From: Agathobacter rectalis ATCC 33656
GTDB lineage: Bacteria; Bacillota; Clostridia; Lachnospirales; Lachnospiraceae
Assembly (NCBI RefSeq): GCF_000020605.1
Contig: NC_012781.1
Span: 2,419,501-2,483,500 of the forward strand
Direction of reading: 5' to 3'
Length of the DNA stretch: 64,000 nt
Of the stretch, positions 1 through 7,568 are shown piece by piece. Position 1 is the stretch's first letter, and each line of letters begins with the position of its first letter. A model generated the notes under the pieces. It ran no database searches, was not told where the DNA came from, and saw only the letters and a program-made list of their open reading frames with translations. The translations under genes were made by a program, and so were the position numbers.

Positions 1-1
1 T

Positions 2-463
<462 letters not shown>

Positions 464-498
464 ACACATTTATTAATTCATATAACGAGGTAAAATAT

Positions 499-1776
499 TT
501 GGACGCTGACGACATATCGCAGATTATATTCTTATTAATACTATTAGCACTCTCCGCATTTTTTTCATCTTCGGAGACCGCTCTTACTACCGTAAACAAA
601 ATACGTATGAGAACCCTGGCTGAGGCTGGCAACACAAAAGCCAAAAAGGTGCTCAAGGTGACTGAGAACTCTCCAAAGATGCTCTCAGCCATCCTTATCG
701 GCAACAACATCGTAAATCTTTCAGCATCATCGCTCACCACCTCGCTTGCCATCAAGCTGTTTGGCAGCGTCGGAGCAGGTGTCGCAACCGGAATACTTAC
801 ATTCCTCATACTGATCTTCGGAGAGGTCTCTCCGAAGACACTTGCGACCATAAAGGCTGACAAGATTTCACTCTCAATCGCAGGCTTTATATCAGTGCTC
901 ATGGTAGTGCTGACACCTGTAATATTTATCATCAACAAGCTTTCACTCGGGGTCATTTTCCTCTTTGGAATAAGACAGAGCGATGCCAAACGCGTCATGA
1001 CCGAGGAGGAGCTTCGTACAATCGTTGATGTAGGACAGGAGGACGGTGTCATCGAGGATGAAGAGCGTGATATGATTCACAATGTATTCGATTTTGGAGA
1101 TGCCGAGGCCAAGGAGGTCATGGTTCCGCGTATTGATATGACGTTTGTCCATGTTGATTCTACTTATGATGATTTGATTTCCATATTCAGAGAGGATAAA
1201 TTCACCAGACTCCCTGTGTATGACGAAAGCACTGACAACGTAATCGGTATCGTAAATGTGAAGGATCTGCTACTCCTTAAGGATGAGGATAAAGAGCATT
1301 TTTCCATCAAAAATATCATGCGTGAGCCTTACTTTACATATGAGCACAAGAATACAGCGAATCTTTTTCTCGAGATGCGCGAATCATCTATATCGCTTGC
1401 CATTGTCTTAGATGAATACGGTGTCACAGCCGGACTCATCACACTTGAGGATCTCTTAGAGGAGATAGTCGGTGAGATTCGTGATGAATACGACTCTGAC
1501 GAGCAGGATGATATCACAAGAATAAATGACTACGAATACATAGTTCTTGGCTCTGCAAATCTCGAGGATGTAAGCGATGAGCTTGGTCTGCACCTCGAAT
1601 CAGACGACTATGACACAATCGGCGGCTACTGCCTTGAAAAGCTTGACCACCTGCCTGAAAAAAATGAAATAATCATCACTGATGACAATATCCTTCTCCG
1701 CATAGAGGCTGTTGATAAAAACCGAATCGAAAAGGTCTATATCAAATTGCCAAAGCCTGCCGAAGAAGAGAATTAA
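499..1776 (+). CDS. CNNM/CorC-type membrane protein with CBS pair (HlyC/CorC family)
   Basis: The 425-residue protein has the full architecture of the hemolysin C/CorC (CNNM) family: a DUF21 membrane domain at about residues 1-185 with several hydrophobic segments, a tandem CBS pair at about 205-325 (including the RLPVYDES and LEDLLEEIVGEIRDE signatures), and a C-terminal CorC/HlyC domain at about 340-420. Members are linked to magnesium or cobalt homeostasis; transport by this copy is inferred from family only. The start chosen is TTG at 499, supported by AACGAGG eight bases upstream; no ATG gives a better fit. The last 75 bases of the gene are duplicated at 2324-2398 without the rest of the gene. 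Confidence 0.9.
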   Translation: MDADDISQIIFLLILLALSAFFSSSETALTTVNKIRMRTLAEAGNTKAKKVLKVTENSPKMLSAILIGNNIVNLSASSLTTSLAIKLFGSVGAGVATGILTFLILIFGEVSPKTLATIKADKISLSIAGFISVLMVVLTPVIFIINKLSLGVIFLFGIRQSDAKRVMTEEELRTIVDVGQEDGVIEDEERDMIHNVFDFGDAEAKEVMVPRIDMTFVHVDSTYDDLISIFREDKFTRLPVYDESTDNVIGIVNVKDLLLLKDEDKEHFSIKNIMREPYFTYEHKNTANLFLEMRESSISLAIVLDEYGVTAGLITLEDLLEEIVGEIRDEYDSDEQDDITRINDYEYIVLGSANLEDVSDELGLHLESDDYDTIGGYCLEKLDHLPEKNEIIITDDNILLRIEAVDKNRIEKVYIKLPKPAEEEN

Positions 1777-1841
1777 ATTCAGGATCGTTTAACCAGCGGG
1801 AGTTCTCCATGAGACCTCCTGCTTTATTTTTGCTGTAATAC
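1742..1841 (-). pseudogene. Remnant of the 3' end of a surface-protein gene
   Basis: Read on the minus strand, this stretch encodes KNKAGGLMENSRWLNDPEFN followed by a short tail and a stop. That is almost identical to the last residues of the intact surface protein at 2364-4097; one visible change is RQAL in place of REAL. Upstream of base 1841 the similarity stops and the frame runs into unrelated sequence next to the stop codon of the pilin-like gene at 1861. The last 35 bases overlap the 3' end of the CorC-like gene on the other strand. It is the second copy of the 140-bp block at 2324-2463. Confidence 0.75.
1795..1831 (+). terminator. Possible rho-independent terminator after the CorC-like gene
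   Basis: AGCGGGAGTTCTC pairs with GAGACCTCCTGCT around a three-base CAT loop, with one mismatch and one G-T wobble, and is followed by TTTATTTTT. It is placed 18 bases after the plus-strand stop. The same bases, read on the minus strand, also match the coding end of the surface protein at 2364-4097, so the hairpin may be partly a by-product of coding sequence. Confidence 0.55.
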
Positions 1842-1860
1842 AAATACCATTCTTCATACG

Positions 1861-2259
1861 CTAGTTATCCTCCATTGGCTGATCTGCTACAATAGTCTTT
1901 TTGCAGCTTATTTTCTTTGTCACACCTGTAGGAAGCTTGAATTCTTCCTCTATTCCTGCTGAAATAATGCCCTTTTCCATATCACATACATAGACTGTGG
2001 CACTTGCAGTACCGCCTGCTGTAAGCCTCTCATTAATGTCCTCTATGACAGCTTTTTCCACATCATAGCTGCTGACGGGCTTTTTATCCACGATATACAT
2101 ATTTGGCTCGTAATATCTGTTCATAGCACCCGAAAGTGCTAATGACAGACTCTTTTCCATCTGGTTCTCCCTGACTGTCATATTGTATACACTAAGCCCA
2201 AGCATCGCTGTATACACTACAATAAGACAGCCTATTATTCCAAGTACTACATTTTTCAT
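1861..2259 (-). CDS. Pilin-like or TadE-like membrane protein, 132 aa
   Basis: The protein starts with a single hydrophobic helix at about residues 4-25 (VVLGIIGCLIVVYTAMLGLS) and continues with about 105 mostly polar residues predicted to lie outside the membrane. This is the layout of TadE/TadF-type pseudopilins and of type II secretion pseudopilins, but I cannot assign a named family. It is the last intact gene of the Tad-like cluster on the minus strand. Just upstream of its start lies the truncated tail of another pilin-like gene (2261-2320), so the promoter-proximal order has been rearranged. The 25 bases 5' of its ATG (AAAGGTAGCAGG) come from that remnant and provide a weak ribosome-binding site. 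Confidence 0.65.
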   Translation of the reverse strand: MKNVVLGIIGCLIVVYTAMLGLSVYNMTVRENQMEKSLSLALSGAMNRYYEPNMYIVDKKPVSSYDVEKAVIEDINERLTAGGTASATVYVCDMEKGIISAGIEEEFKLPTGVTKKISCKKTIVADQPMEDN

Positions 2260-2260
2260 T

Positions 2261-2320
2261 CTATACGCCTGCTACCTTTCTATTAATTGGAACACTTATC
2301 CTCACATGATCCCTTGTGCC
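2261..2320 (-). pseudogene. Truncated 3' end of a pilin-like gene
   Basis: On the minus strand these 60 bases encode GTRDHVRISVPINRKVAGV and a TAG stop. This matches the last residues of the intact gene at 4983-5447 (GTRDHVRISIPINRKVADI). The DNA match runs from 2261 to 2320 against 4983 to 5042 and then breaks off sharply; after three unmatched bases the sequence continues with a copy of the CorC-like gene tail. No start codon or upstream part remains. Confidence 0.85.
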
Positions 2321-2323
2321 ATC

Positions 2324-2463
2324 ATAGAGGCTGTTGATAAAAACCGAATCGGAAAGGTCTATATCAAATTGCCAAGGCCTCCCGAAGAAGAGAATTAAAT
2401 TCAGGATCGTTTAACCAGCGGGAGTTCTCCATGAGGCCTCCTGCTTTATTTTTGCCATAATAC
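2324..2463. repeat. 140-bp direct duplication, copy 2
   Basis: Second copy of the block at 1702-1841, offset by 622 bases. Here the CorC-like tail is a dead fragment, while the minus-strand surface-protein frame reads through it to its stop at 2364. The left edge is a clean junction with the truncated pilin-like tail at 2320. Confidence 0.95.
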
Positions 2464-4097
2464 TTTTCGCTTATGAATCTAATCTTTCCAAAGGCTTTGG
2501 TTCTCTCCTTGACCTGAGTATCTGTAAATGTGATGGATATAGTCTTTTGCGTGATATTTCCATAGCTGTCCTTTGCCTCAAGCACTATCTCTATGATATC
2601 CTTGTCACGTGCACTTTCTATTTTACGGTCATCAAAATTTTTCACTTTCAGATAATTTATCTCGTTATCGCCAAACGCAATATCACCATCCTCCACATCC
2701 GTTGCAGATATAAGGCTTCCTATCAGCTGCTCTGTTATACCGCCATTCCTTGCCTGCTTTATCGAAAAGAACATATCATCCGCCTCTATGGTAGGCTCAT
2801 GCTCCCAAAGTGCATACATACGTATTACCGCCTTATCTGTATACTCTATCCCCAGTATCCTGCATAAATCAGCTACCTGTATACTCTCTCCCGGCGTATA
2901 TTTTATATCAGGATACTCTTCTCCTAAAATCCAGCCTATACACATATGCTGGCTTGGCAATGTCACCGTATCACTATACTTCACAGTGGCAGATACACCG
3001 GTGTCATATTCTATGGTATACTCATTTTCCTGCCATACTGCGTATATATTTTTCGACGGTCTGTTTGACTCAATCCAGCTGTTTGCCACACCACACAATA
3101 ACGGATATACGGCAGTCGTATCATACAAATTATTTCCCCAGCCACTCATATGATACCCGGCCATCTGCCAGCCCACAGCCGGAAAAGCCTGATTGATGCC
3201 TCCATATGTGTAGCTCTTTGAGGTCTTTTCTGAATCAGACGCACTCGTATTCCGCCAGAATGTCACAGCTATAGTACCTGCCTTTGCGTATGCCGTATAA
3301 GTACCACCCGAATTCACATAAAAACCATATGATGATGAGCTCATTGACGAATCATTGTTCCAATTCGTGAAATCATATCCGGCAGAACTGCTTGCACTTA
3401 TTGTCACATATGTACCATAGCAGTATGTACCTCCCCCTGATACACAACTTATGCCTGTAGACTTCCTGACATCAATTGTATGAAACAGTCCTCTCACCGT
3501 CTTGCCATAATACGAATACAGTGCTGATAGTGCGCTGTCCGTCCAGTTTGCCGCTTTGGATATACCTGCATATGTAGTATAAACCTTTCCCCAGGAAGGA
3601 CCATTATCATTCATGCCACCCTTGTTCTTGCCATTTACTCGAAGCACCATGCAGGCATCGAGGATGATAGTGCATGAGCCGGAGCTAAGGGCATTGAGAG
3701 ATTCTTGATTCATTCTGTTTCTAACATATCTCAAAGGAATTTTGTACATCATATATTCCTTCCCACTTGACTTTGCTTGACATTTAAGTGTCATATAGCT
3801 TCCACCCATTTGATAATAAATGGTCTGAATAACATTCCCACTACTATTTTTTACACTCATTTTGTAGCCTATTGTCCTATATTTTGTTCCTGAAGTAGAT
3901 GTATTTCCTGCTGAACAAAAATAAATATCGCCCTCATATATGTTTGTAGGCTTAAAAACTGCACTGTTTCCGTAACTATTATAAAACTTAACCGGCTCAC
4001 TCCATTCATCTGCAATAATATTACTTTTCTCAAAATTTAACCCTATACATATAATTAGCAATACTCCTACTATTAACTTCTTTAAAAATTCTTTCAT
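2364..4097 (-). CDS. Secreted repeat-containing surface protein of the Tad-like locus, 577 aa
   Basis: A signal peptide is visible at the N-terminus (MKEFLKKLIVGVLLIICIGL), followed by a large extracellular region with no further membrane segment. The middle has repeats rich in Gly, Ser and Tyr (for example GGGTYCYGTYVTISASSSAG with FTNWNND) and two YALW/YAVW modules like those of InlB-type B-repeats found in Firmicutes adhesins. A C-terminal segment is an Ig-like fold candidate (DVEDGDI, DSYGNITQKTISITFTD), and the protein ends in a SRWLNDPEF motif. No LPXTG anchor is seen. The start at 4097 is chosen because it gives the signal peptide; an ATG at 4130 in the same frame would add an unlikely extension. 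The gene follows the anchored protein at 4100 by two bases. It may be a pilus-tip or secreted cargo protein; that is inference. Confidence 0.7.
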   Translation of the reverse strand: MKEFLKKLIVGVLLIICIGLNFEKSNIIADEWSEPVKFYNSYGNSAVFKPTNIYEGDIYFCSAGNTSTSGTKYRTIGYKMSVKNSSGNVIQTIYYQMGGSYMTLKCQAKSSGKEYMMYKIPLRYVRNRMNQESLNALSSGSCTIILDACMVLRVNGKNKGGMNDNGPSWGKVYTTYAGISKAANWTDSALSALYSYYGKTVRGLFHTIDVRKSTGISCVSGGGTYCYGTYVTISASSSAGYDFTNWNNDSSMSSSSYGFYVNSGGTYTAYAKAGTIAVTFWRNTSASDSEKTSKSYTYGGINQAFPAVGWQMAGYHMSGWGNNLYDTTAVYPLLCGVANSWIESNRPSKNIYAVWQENEYTIEYDTGVSATVKYSDTVTLPSQHMCIGWILGEEYPDIKYTPGESIQVADLCRILGIEYTDKAVIRMYALWEHEPTIEADDMFFSIKQARNGGITEQLIGSLISATDVEDGDIAFGDNEINYLKVKNFDDRKIESARDKDIIEIVLEAKDSYGNITQKTISITFTDTQVKERTKAFGKIRFISEKYYGKNKAGGLMENSRWLNDPEFNSLLREALAI

Positions 4098-4099
4098 AA

Positions 4100-4981
4100 C
4101 TAAAAAATACCAACTCCCCACATATAGCATATCAGATATCCGTATTCATCATATTCTCCTTTAGTATACAGGCCTGTAAAATTATAAAATCCATATGACT
4201 CAGCTAGAGCCTCATTATAATTAGGTATCTCATTTTTTGACGGATAAATACATCTGTCATCACCAGAAATTCCTACTGAATTCAATGATAATCCCCACTC
4301 TTCTTTCATCTTATGTGCAATCTGTTCCGCTAAATATGAATCAGATATACTTCCATCTGTCCACTGTTTTACCAACGAATCAATATACGCCTTCTGCTCC
4401 CCTGTCATGCCATTTCCAGCCTTACTGCCATAAAATATCCATCCCGGTGCAACATACTCATTTTTTGGTGCTTCCGGCTGCGCAGGCTCACTTTGAGCCG
4501 GCTCAGGTGCGACTGTCTGATTTGATGCTGCCGGTTTTGAATCGTTACCTGCAGGTTGTTGTGTGTTATTGCTGTCTGTCGATGTCTTTTTGCCGCCTGT
4601 CGATGTCTTTTTATCTGCTGCTGTTTTGTCTTCTGATAATTTGTCAGAAGATTTATCTGACGCTGTATTTGCATTATCTGAATTACCGGCTGCCGGTACG
4701 GAATTATCATTTGTATCTGATTGCGTACCGTTATTTTGCTTATTATCTTTATCAACTACATTTGTTTCCTTCAATGCATCCTTTTTCACAAGCTCAAGTG
4801 TCTCGCTTTCAGCTACAATGTCCTGCGTATTTTCTGTCACACTGACAGACCGGGAATCCTTTTTCTTCCCCTTTTCTCCTGATTTTGAGCTTACTGCCAC
4901 TGCTATACATATGATAAGAATTATTGCTATTATCACTGCCGGTATAATAAATAAAAGTCTGTGTTGTTTTTCATTTTTCAT
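4100..4981 (-). CDS. Membrane-anchored low-complexity protein of the Tad-like locus, 293 aa
   Basis: The protein has a short basic start, a strong membrane helix at about residues 8-31 (LLFIIPAVIIAIILIICIAV), then about 140 residues of low-complexity Asp/Ser/Thr/Lys/Asn/Pro-rich linker with short internal repeats (KKTSTGGKKTSTDS, EPAQSEPAQPEAP), and a compact C-terminal domain of about 115 residues rich in aromatic residues. This is the layout of a wall-spanning protein with an outer domain. I do not recognise the C-terminal domain. It starts one base after the stop of the pilin-like gene at 4983, and its end touches the surface-protein gene, so the three are probably one transcript. Confidence 0.65.
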   Translation of the reverse strand: MKNEKQHRLLFIIPAVIIAIILIICIAVAVSSKSGEKGKKKDSRSVSVTENTQDIVAESETLELVKKDALKETNVVDKDNKQNNGTQSDTNDNSVPAAGNSDNANTASDKSSDKLSEDKTAADKKTSTGGKKTSTDSNNTQQPAGNDSKPAASNQTVAPEPAQSEPAQPEAPKNEYVAPGWIFYGSKAGNGMTGEQKAYIDSLVKQWTDGSISDSYLAEQIAHKMKEEWGLSLNSVGISGDDRCIYPSKNEIPNYNEALAESYGFYNFTGLYTKGEYDEYGYLICYMWGVGIF

Positions 4982-4982
4982 T

Positions 4983-5447
4983 TTATATATCCGCTACCTT
5001 TCTATTAATTGGAATACTTATCCTCACATGATCCCTTGTGCCGTTTTTGCAGGTTATCCTGACATGCATATCATACACACCATAATCCGGAAAGCTAAGT
5101 GATGAGCCATCGGCTGATATGCTGCCTGTACAGTCATTTCTGCCCGAATCATACAGGGCATAAACTTCAAGCTTATCCAGATTATCCTCATGCGCTGTAA
5201 CATCAAGCAGGTCATATACACTGTAGCTTACGGCATTCTGACGCATCTTCTCCTTTAGCTCAATACCCGGAACCGGTATATTTTTCATGCTGTCATAGCT
5301 GTCGTTTGCGCTATCGCTGCTCAATATATCCTGTGGTGCAAATGCCACACTCATTTTGTTTTTCAGAGCCCCAAATCCCGACAGCAGCGCAATTCCCACA
5401 ACCACCGCCACTATCATGGCTCCATATGTCTGCATTATCTCCTTCAT
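4983..5447 (-). CDS. Pilin-like membrane protein, 154 aa
   Basis: The N-terminus MKEIMQTYGAMIVAVVVGIA begins with a short charged stretch and runs straight into a hydrophobic helix of about 20 residues. About 125 polar residues follow that look extracellular, including KMRQNAVSYSVYDLLDV and a terminal DHVRISIPINRK strand. The first nine residues resemble the starts of the small proteins at 5466-5612 (MKEVFRQYGG) and 8668-8841 (MKEIFQEYGG), so it belongs to the same paralogous family with a longer outer domain. A truncated copy of its 3' end survives at 2261-2320. Family name unknown; a pseudopilin role is inferred from layout and operon. Confidence 0.7.
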   Translation of the reverse strand: MKEIMQTYGAMIVAVVVGIALLSGFGALKNKMSVAFAPQDILSSDSANDSYDSMKNIPVPGIELKEKMRQNAVSYSVYDLLDVTAHEDNLDKLEVYALYDSGRNDCTGSISADGSSLSFPDYGVYDMHVRITCKNGTRDHVRISIPINRKVADI

Positions 5448-5465
5448 CTATAGTCTCCCGGTTAT

Positions 5466-5612
5466 TTAAATTGCACTGTTACCCCATATATTTATAAGCT
5501 GCGCAAGCATGCCTCCCTGAGCCAGCACAATATTTCCCATCAACACGAGAAATGCACTTGTGGCGGCCGCTGCAATCAGCACGCCTCCATACTGTCTGAA
5601 TACTTCTTTCAT
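5466..5612 (-). CDS. Small pilin-like protein, 48 aa
   Basis: A 48-residue protein beginning MKEVFRQYGGVLIAAAATSA and consisting almost entirely of one hydrophobic helix plus a short Gln/Gly-rich tail that ends LINIWGNSAI. The start shares the MKE-hydrophobic-aromatic pattern, then YGG, with the proteins at 4983-5447 and 8668-8841. A weak ribosome-binding site (AAAGG) lies upstream. It sits between a 32-aa hydrophobic protein and the longer pilin-like protein in an unbroken minus-strand array. Probably a major or minor pilin of the Tad-like machine (inference). Confidence 0.65.
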   Translation of the reverse strand: MKEVFRQYGGVLIAAAATSAFLVLMGNIVLAQGGMLAQLINIWGNSAI

Positions 5613-5654
5613 TTTCTCTTACCTTTACATACTTTTTAATCAATTCAGTTACTA

Positions 5655-5753
5655 TCACAGCAGAGTAGACACATACACGAGCACACCGATTACTCCACTG
5701 CCTAAAAGAAGCATAATAACGCTTCCTCCCAATTCTTCTATTAAAAGCTCCAT
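5655..5753 (-). CDS. Very small hydrophobic protein, 32 aa
   Basis: A 32-residue frame (MELLIEELGGSVIMLLLGSG, then VIGVLVYVSTLL) with an acidic start and one membrane helix. The ribosome-binding site is strong, AGGAGG seven bases before the ATG, which is the main reason to accept it. It lies between the TadE-like gene and the 48-aa pilin-like gene. The ELGG-hydrophobic start resembles the YGG-hydrophobic start of its neighbours, so it may be a further, shorter pilin-like subunit. No family recognised. Confidence 0.55.
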   Translation of the reverse strand: MELLIEELGGSVIMLLLGSGVIGVLVYVSTLL

Positions 5754-5795
5754 CTGTTTTCCTCCTCTTATACAGCCATATCCACAAGAAAAGTA

Positions 5796-6170
5796 CTACA
5801 ACGCATATCCGCTCAGCACATGCTCCTGCTCAATTCCGAAAAATGCTACCGCGTAAGTGAACTTAAGCTCCACTCTTGCCTTTTCTATCTCATCTGATGA
5901 AGTGATTTGTGATGCGTCTGTAACTGTCCTTATGGAATTGTCTGTCATATACAGTTTAAGCTCCAGTGTATCTCCGGCTTTTGATGCATTTTCAAAGCAG
6001 GTCTGCGCAACCGAGCTGTCATAATCACTGTCCTCAAGCTCATTGATGATCTGCGCATGTATGTTCTGTGCCTCAACGACAGTCATAAATCCCGACAGCA
6101 CACCTGATGATGTAACCACCATAAACATAATCAAAAACACACCTAAAAAGGTCTTCATTATCTGACTCAC
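5796..6170 (-). CDS. TadE-like pseudopilin, 124 aa
   Basis: A basic start is followed by one hydrophobic helix at about residues 6-30 (TFLGVFLIMFMVVTSSGVLS), then a QNIHAQIINELEDSDYDSS stretch and a short outer domain. A helix followed by a polar region that begins with a turn and an amphipathic segment is typical of TadE/TadF-type minor pilins. The gene starts ten bases after the stop of the large membrane protein at 6181-7566, so it belongs to the same operon. Sequence identity to known TadE could not be tested here. Confidence 0.6.
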   Translation of the reverse strand: MSQIMKTFLGVFLIMFMVVTSSGVLSGFMTVVEAQNIHAQIINELEDSDYDSSVAQTCFENASKAGDTLELKLYMTDNSIRTVTDASQITSSDEIEKARVELKFTYAVAFFGIEQEHVLSGYAL

Positions 6171-6180
6171 AACACACCCC

Positions 6181-7566
6181 CTACACTACCTTGTATGATA
6201 AAAAGCTTATAAGGAAAATAGCCATATCAACTATCATCTTAAATGATGCTGTGATAACAGGAGCCAAAAACAAAAGATACATGCCGGCGGTCTTATCCTT
6301 AAGCCTCGCGGTGTCTGCTACATCAAGCATCTCCAGATTCTTCGTAATAAGCTCATCAATCTGACTTCCGCAATTGCCACTATTTCCAATCGAAACAGCA
6401 TATAGCATGCCCATGGCTGCGTTTATCTCCGGCAGGTTCAAACAGTCAAGAAATCTGTGATACGGGTCAGAGCTCTCCGGCTCCACGTCCAGTCTCTCCA
6501 CAAGCGTATTTACCTCTTCCTTAAGTATCACCGGTATATGCTCTCTCGACTTTTGTATGGCTACCTGCACATTTTCACTCTGAATCAATAGGGCGAGGTC
6601 CATCAGCCATTTGGGAAATGCACTCTTTACATCCGCTATCAGATTTTTCTTCATAAGCCTGTGACCTATACGGTGCTGATTCAGACATATAAGAGCTGCT
6701 CCCATAGCTGCCACAGCCGGCCATTGTCTGTCAGTATACAGTAAAAATGCACTGGCTAACGCCGGTATAACAGCCATAAGAATTGACGCACGAAGCTCCT
6801 TTGCCGGATTGTATGCCTTGTATTCCTCAAGCTTTTTGGCATGCTTATCATCCTCCGGCAGCAGATCAATTCCAAGATAATCCACTTCAAGAAATTTCTG
6901 CCCCCAGAGTATGATTAAATCATCAAGCACTATAAGAGCTACAGACAGTATCTGCACAATGATATTGCTGCTGATATCCATGCTCAAAACCGGCAGATAA
7001 AGTATGATTCCACTAATGATAACAGAGGTCACAACTGACAGGATAATCTGATGAAACATCCTCTGTCTGTCCTCTATATTGCGCAGTATCCTGCGCTCCC
7101 ATGCACTCTTATCCTTAAGCAGTATCCTGGCTGATTCTTTAATATCACCGCCATAGTACTCAGCGTGTGCCATAAACTCGTGTGCATTTACTATTCGGTT
7201 GCACTTGTACTCATCTTCGATAATCCTCATAGCATCCACAAACACCTCTGTCTCATCAAACGTGAGCATCATATGATCAATAGCCCTGCTCACAGTCTCC
7301 TTCATATGACCATCTGCCAGTGTGCTCTTTACATCCTCAAATGCACGGATTATCTTCTGCTCCTTCAAAAACGAATACAGCAGGGTGTCAATATACAGCG
7401 ATACATCCAGAAAGCGCTTTCGCGCTTCCTGAAATCTTTGGCCTTTGATTCGGTGAAAATGCTGCATAACAAGAAGAAAAACAAGTACCACAGCTGTACA
7501 CACCCAGTTTAACTTGAGCAGAAGATGCAGCACATATGTCAGAAAAAAAATCAATATATACGTCAT
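6181..7566 (-). CDS. Type II secretion F/TadB-TadC-like membrane protein, 461 aa
   Basis: The protein appears to hold two F-type units in one chain. It has an N-terminal membrane helix pair (about 1-35), a cytoplasmic helical domain (about 40-165), a membrane pair near 170-220, a second membrane pair near 262-305, a second cytoplasmic helical domain (about 305-430) and a last helix near 435-458. Separate TadB and TadC proteins are each about 300 residues, so this looks like a reduced fusion of the two; this is inferred from layout. Its gene starts two bases after the stop of the CpaF-like ATPase, the order expected for a motor ATPase and its inner-membrane platform. Confidence 0.7.
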   Translation of the reverse strand: MTYILIFFLTYVLHLLLKLNWVCTAVVLVFLLVMQHFHRIKGQRFQEARKRFLDVSLYIDTLLYSFLKEQKIIRAFEDVKSTLADGHMKETVSRAIDHMMLTFDETEVFVDAMRIIEDEYKCNRIVNAHEFMAHAEYYGGDIKESARILLKDKSAWERRILRNIEDRQRMFHQIILSVVTSVIISGIILYLPVLSMDISSNIIVQILSVALIVLDDLIILWGQKFLEVDYLGIDLLPEDDKHAKKLEEYKAYNPAKELRASILMAVIPALASAFLLYTDRQWPAVAAMGAALICLNQHRIGHRLMKKNLIADVKSAFPKWLMDLALLIQSENVQVAIQKSREHIPVILKEEVNTLVERLDVEPESSDPYHRFLDCLNLPEINAAMGMLYAVSIGNSGNCGSQIDELITKNLEMLDVADTARLKDKTAGMYLLFLAPVITASFKMIVDMAIFLISFLSYKVV

Positions 7567-7568
7567 TC

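Larger units (their letters stand above)
1702..1841. repeat. 140-bp direct duplication, copy 1 (CorC tail plus surface-protein tail)
   Basis: This block, covering the last 75 bases of the CorC-like gene and the following 65 bases, recurs at 2324-2463 in the same orientation with only a handful of substitutions. It contains the convergent 3' ends of two genes. Copy 1 keeps the intact CorC-like gene; copy 2 keeps the intact surface-protein gene. Confidence 0.95.

Noticed and set aside
2183-2398. 71-aa plus-strand frame across the chimeric junction
   Set aside because: It consists of antisense pilin sequence fused to the CorC-like tail by the junction and has no ribosome-binding site; it is a product of the rearrangement.
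5479-5787. 102-aa minus-strand frame over the small pilin genes
   Set aside because: It overlaps two short frames that have better ribosome-binding sites and a family resemblance, and its own composition is Arg/Cys rich and unlike a membrane protein.
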